In this document: piece by piece, positions 61,279 to 64,000 of the stretch
Layout of the letters: the number at the start of each line of letters is the position of its first letter
How positions within the stretch are numbered: the stretch's first letter is position 1
Origin: Oscillospiraceae bacterium
GTDB taxonomy: Bacteria; Bacillota; Clostridia; Oscillospirales; Acutalibacteraceae
Assembly: GCA_910574995.1 (NCBI GenBank)
Contig: CAJTCS010000004.1
Span: 62,001 to 126,000, forward strand
DNA: 64,000 nt
Direction of reading: 5' to 3'
Made by a program: the position numbers and the translations under genes
The notes under the pieces: generated by a model
The model's input: only the letters and a program-made list of their open reading frames with translations
Told to the model about the DNA's origin: nothing
Database searches by the model: none

Positions 61279-62679
61279 ATGAAAAACAAAAAAAAGCCCC
61301 TGATCATCGCGCTGTGCTGCCTGGCCGCCCTGGCCTGTGTGGCGGCGGGCGTGTGGTTTTTCTGGCTGAAGGGCCATTTGGCCGCCCAGAACGCCGACCC
61401 CGCTTACGTTACCTCCGTGTCCTCCATCACAGGGATGAACACCGGCGCTGTGCCCCGGTATGCCGGGGTGGTAGAGCCGCAGAAGGTCACGAAGGTGAAC
61501 AAGGACGACAACAAGACCGTGGCCCAGGTGCTGGTATCCGAGGGTGACGAGGTACATATCGGGGACCCCCTGTTCGTCTATGACACCTATGAGATGCAGA
61601 ACTCCTTGAAGCAGGCCCAGATCGACCTGGAAGGCATCGGCAACCAGATCAGCACCCTGCAGAACCAGAAATCCACCCTGGAAAAGGAACAGAAAAAAGC
61701 CAGCAAAGACGAGCAGTATAACTATACGGTACAGATACAGTCGGTGGAGCTGCAGATAAAAACAGAGGAATATAACCGCACGGTGAAGCAAGGGGAGATC
61801 GACAAGCTGAACAGCTCTATTGCCAACGCCCAGGTTTTGTGCGAGGCGGAGGGCGTGATCCAGGAAATCAACCTGACGCCCAAAACGGACGCTTCCGGCC
61901 AGGCGCTGCCCTTTATGAGCATCCTCTCCTCGGGGGATTTCCGCATCAAGGGCACGGTATCCGAGCTGAACATCAACGACATCTACGAGGGCCAGGCGGT
62001 GGTGGTGCACTCTCGCGTAGACCCGGCGCAGACCTGGCAGGGGCAGATCGAGACCATTGAACGGGAGCCCACCCAGGACCAGAACAACGGCATGATGTAT
62101 TATGGCGTGGATTCCGGGGAGCAAAGCTCGAAATACACCTTTTACGTGCTGTTAAGCGGCTTAGACGGCCTCATCCTGGGCCAGCATGTATATATCGAGC
62201 CGGACGGCGGGGACAGCCAGCAGAAGGCTGGCCTGTGGTTGCCGGCGCCCTATGTGACGCATAACGAGGGCGGCAGTTTCGTGTGGGCCCAGGATGCGGA
62301 AGAACGGCTGGAGCTGCGGGAGGTACAGCTGGGTGAATACGACTCGGACAATGACACGTACCAGATTGTAGAGGGGCTTACGCCCTCGGACTATATCGCC
62401 TATCCCAGCGACAGCCTGGTAGAGGGCGGCCCCACCACGCTGGATGCTTCCCAGCAGTTTACAGAGGGCCCAGGGGACATGGACGGCGGCCTGGACGGCG
62501 GGGCTGACATCGGCCTGGCGCCTTCTGACGATACTTTGCTGCCAGAGGCCGGCGAAGAAGATAGCCTGCCCAGCGGCGTGGAAGACGCCCTGCTGCCGGA
62601 AAGCGGTGCGGACAGCGGGCTGGACGACGGCATGGATATCCCCGAAGCGGCCAAGGATTTCATGGTTGACACGTTTTAA
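61279..62679 (+). CDS. HlyD/MacA-type membrane fusion (adaptor) protein
   Basis: This 466-residue protein has one N-terminal membrane anchor (IIALCCLAALACVAAGVWFFW). A biotinyl-lipoyl-like half follows (VLVSEGDEVHIGDPLFVYD), then a coiled-coil hairpin of about 75 residues (MQNSLKQAQIDLEG onward), the second half (LCEAEGVIQEINL) and beta-barrel domains. A long acidic, Gly/Asp-rich tail (about 390-466) is unusual. It is the first gene of an exporter operon with an ABC ATPase and a second adaptor. AAGGAG precedes the ATG. Confidence 0.9.
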   Translation: MKNKKKPLIIALCCLAALACVAAGVWFFWLKGHLAAQNADPAYVTSVSSITGMNTGAVPRYAGVVEPQKVTKVNKDDNKTVAQVLVSEGDEVHIGDPLFVYDTYEMQNSLKQAQIDLEGIGNQISTLQNQKSTLEKEQKKASKDEQYNYTVQIQSVELQIKTEEYNRTVKQGEIDKLNSSIANAQVLCEAEGVIQEINLTPKTDASGQALPFMSILSSGDFRIKGTVSELNINDIYEGQAVVVHSRVDPAQTWQGQIETIEREPTQDQNNGMMYYGVDSGEQSSKYTFYVLLSGLDGLILGQHVYIEPDGGDSQQKAGLWLPAPYVTHNEGGSFVWAQDAEERLELREVQLGEYDSDNDTYQIVEGLTPSDYIAYPSDSLVEGGPTTLDASQQFTEGPGDMDGGLDGGADIGLAPSDDTLLPEAGEEDSLPSGVEDALLPESGADSGLDDGMDIPEAAKDFMVDTF

Positions 62680-62684
62680 GGGGG

Positions 62685-62710
62685 GCCCGCCCTTCCCCGA
62701 AAGGGCGGGC
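62685..62710 (+). terminator. Hairpin between adaptor and ABC gene
   Basis: GCCCGCCCTT and AAGGGCGGGC form a perfect 10-bp stem. It is followed by AGATTTTC, a weak T tract, so it may attenuate or stabilise rather than stop transcription within the operon. Confidence 0.6.
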
Positions 62711-62760
62711 AGATTTTCTGGGCAGAGCCGGTGGCCCATACAGAAAGGAAAAACAGGCCT

Positions 62761-63642
62761 ATGATGCTGGAACTGCGGGACATCTGCAAAACATATATAC
62801 AGGGGCGCATGGAGGTGCCCGTGCTGCGGGGTATCTCCCTTTCCGTGGAGGAGGGGGAGTACCTGGCCATTATGGGCCCGTCGGGCTCTGGCAAAACCAC
62901 GCTGATGAACATCATCGGCTGCTTAGACAGCCCCACCTCTGGGGAATACCTGTTGGAAGGGGAAAACATAGCCGGGTTGGCGGACGGGAAGATGTCCGAC
63001 GTACGGCTGCACAGCATCGGCTTTGTGTTCCAAAGCTTTTACCTGCTGTCCCGGCAGTCTGCCCTGGACAACGTGGCGCTGCCCTTGCTGTATGCCGGGG
63101 TGCGCCGCCGGGAACGCCAGGACATGGCCCGCCAGGCATTGGAACGGGTGGGCCTGGGGGACCGCACAGAGTTCAAGCCCACCCAGCTTTCCGGCGGCCA
63201 ATGCCAGCGGGTAGCCATTGCCAGGGCCATTGTGAACAGCCCCAAGATTTTATTGGCCGACGAGCCCACCGGCGCGCTGGACACCCGGTCTGGCCAGCAA
63301 ATTATGGAGATCTTCCAGCGGCTGAACGACGAGGGCGTGACCATTGTAATGATTACCCACGAGCCGGAAATTGCCGCCCACGCCAAGCGCACGCTGCATA
63401 TCCGGGACGGAAGCCTGTTGGACGCAAACGGGAACCCGGTCTCCCCCCTGCCAGAAATGGAAGACCCCCCGCAGAACCCACAGGGGCCGGGCGCGCCCGC
63501 CCAAAAGGGGGGCGCTGTGGAAGCCGCCCCGCAGGCGGAAAGGCCTGGCGGCCCAGGGCAGCCTGGGGCGGCCCCCTATGAAGGCACCGTGGTGGACGAC
63601 CTGGAGCTGTTGTACTGGGAGGACGACGGGCCCGACGCGTGA
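62761..63642 (+). CDS. MacB/LolD-type ABC transporter ATP-binding protein
   Basis: This 293-residue ATPase belongs to the LolD/MacB/FtsE-like group. It has Walker A GPSGSGKTTLMNIIG, the group-specific IGFVFQSFYLL Q-loop, signature LSGGQCQRVAIARA (a Cys where Gln is usual), Walker B ILLADEPTGALD and the MITHEP switch histidine. A Pro/Gly-rich acidic tail of about 65 residues follows the ABC domain and is not typical. The permease gene is expected beyond the window. Confidence 0.93.
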   Translation: MMLELRDICKTYIQGRMEVPVLRGISLSVEEGEYLAIMGPSGSGKTTLMNIIGCLDSPTSGEYLLEGENIAGLADGKMSDVRLHSIGFVFQSFYLLSRQSALDNVALPLLYAGVRRRERQDMARQALERVGLGDRTEFKPTQLSGGQCQRVAIARAIVNSPKILLADEPTGALDTRSGQQIMEIFQRLNDEGVTIVMITHEPEIAAHAKRTLHIRDGSLLDANGNPVSPLPEMEDPPQNPQGPGAPAQKGGAVEAAPQAERPGGPGQPGAAPYEGTVVDDLELLYWEDDGPDA

Positions 63643-63672
63643 CCCGCTTTGGAAAGGAAGGTGGCTGCCAGG

Positions 63673-64000
63673 ATGGGCAAAAAGAAACTGAAAAAACGGG
63701 CCGTCCTCTTGCTGGCTGTAGCCGTGGCGCTGGCTGGGGCCGGATGGGGCGGGTGGTCCTATATACAATACCGCAACGACCAGAAAACCGTGGAGGTCAT
63801 GCCGGTAAGCTATCTGTCTACCGGCTATTGGGGGGACGAGAGCTCTTCTATGGGCACAGTGCTGAGCGACTATGTACAAGAGCTGTACCCCGAGGCTGAC
63901 AAGATTATTACGCAGATTTTCGTTACGGAAGGGCAGGAGGTGAAGATCGGCGACCCCCTGCTGCAATATGACAAGACCAAACTGGAACTGGACGTAGAGT
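63673..64000 (+). CDS. Second HlyD-type adaptor protein (partial, runs off the window)
   Basis: The frame opens with an ATG at 63673, about 30 bp after the ABC gene, and stays open to the window end (109 codons seen). It encodes a basic start (MGKKKLKKR), one membrane helix (AVLLLAVAVALAGAGWGGW) and the beginning of a lipoyl-like domain (QIFVTEGQEVKIGDPLLQYDK), parallel to the first adaptor. An adaptor-ATPase-adaptor order suggests a three- or four-part exporter using two different fusion proteins. Confidence 0.85.
   Translation, partial: MGKKKLKKRAVLLLAVAVALAGAGWGGWSYIQYRNDQKTVEVMPVSYLSTGYWGDESSSMGTVLSDYVQELYPEADKIITQIFVTEGQEVKIGDPLLQYDKTKLELDVE

Noticed and set aside
1-64000. CRISPR arrays, restriction or phage defence islands, prophage genes
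   Set aside because: No regularly spaced repeats, cas genes, integrase, capsid or defence families were seen; gene content is core metabolism, sporulation, transport and repair.

Overview
The window reads as a chromosomal segment of a GC-rich, spore-forming member of the Clostridia, probably an Oscillospirales/Ruminococcaceae-type gut bacterium. The evidence is spo0A, spoIIE, spoIIGA and sigE, Firmicutes-type regulatory RNAs (T-box, TPP), sigma-A promoters of the TTGACA-N17-TATAAT type, S-layer-homology (SLH) proteins, and frequent TTG/GTG starts. It carries no rRNA, tRNA, CRISPR array, prophage or intact insertion sequence that I can see. About 54 protein genes are called. Long open frames antisense to them are GC-rich shadows and were left out.

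Layout. 0.1-5.1 kb (minus): nif3-like, trmK, a DUF1858 protein, trpS and a class I aminotransferase behind a T-box whose specifier reads UGG (Trp). 5.3-7.7 kb: spoIIE. 7.7-11.1 kb (minus): an SOS-type repair operon, dinB - radical SAM protein - TIGR03915 partner, with a LexA-like box on its promoter. 11.3-14.8 kb: ireB and a small neighbour, a GNAT, a small membrane protein, a likely free-standing structured RNA, and a pyrimidine-nucleoside phosphorylase. 15.0-17.9 kb: spo0A (minus), then spoIIGA-sigE (plus). 17.9-18.9 kb: thiT under a TPP riboswitch. 18.9-21.4 kb: rpmG-secE-nusG-rplK-rplA, without rplJ/rplL after it. 21.5-26.5 kb (minus): a branched-chain amino acid ABC transporter (livJ-H-M-G-F). 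27-30.7 kb: a hybrid histidine kinase translationally coupled to an HD-GYP-like protein. 30.8-36.4 kb: sugar isomerase, MGMT-like protein, MFS transporter, EctB-like aminotransferase, small membrane protein, GNAT. 36.6-39.3 kb: serine operon serC - Cys-rich ORF - serA. 39.4-56.7 kb: membrane and envelope proteins (zinc-ribbon membrane protein, SLH-NAGPA protein, MATE pump, P-type ATPase, PAP2, SLH-lysozyme), yebC, flavodoxin, MBL hydrolase, hemerythrin-receiver fusion, flavoprotein-rubredoxin, rarA. 56.9-64.0 kb: GH2 glycosidase, araD with a 110-bp tandem repeat at its end, cysK, and the start of an adaptor-ABC-adaptor exporter operon.

How it fits together. The sporulation genes share an unusual promoter design. 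spoIIE and spoIIGA each have a -35-like NTGACA exactly 21 bp from the -10, as in Spo0A-activated promoters of Bacillus. A third copy, with a perfect 0A box, points into the 3' end of spo0A and would make an antisense transcript. The next plus-strand intrinsic terminator I can see lies beyond spo0A with no sense gene before it. This possible Spo0A-driven antisense loop is the most interesting hypothesis here. Other unexplained structure: a perfect three-hairpin cloverleaf-like inverted repeat before serA, the structured RNA candidate at 13.25-13.44 kb, the 110-bp repeat array fused to araD, and two related palindromes in the leaders of unrelated genes.
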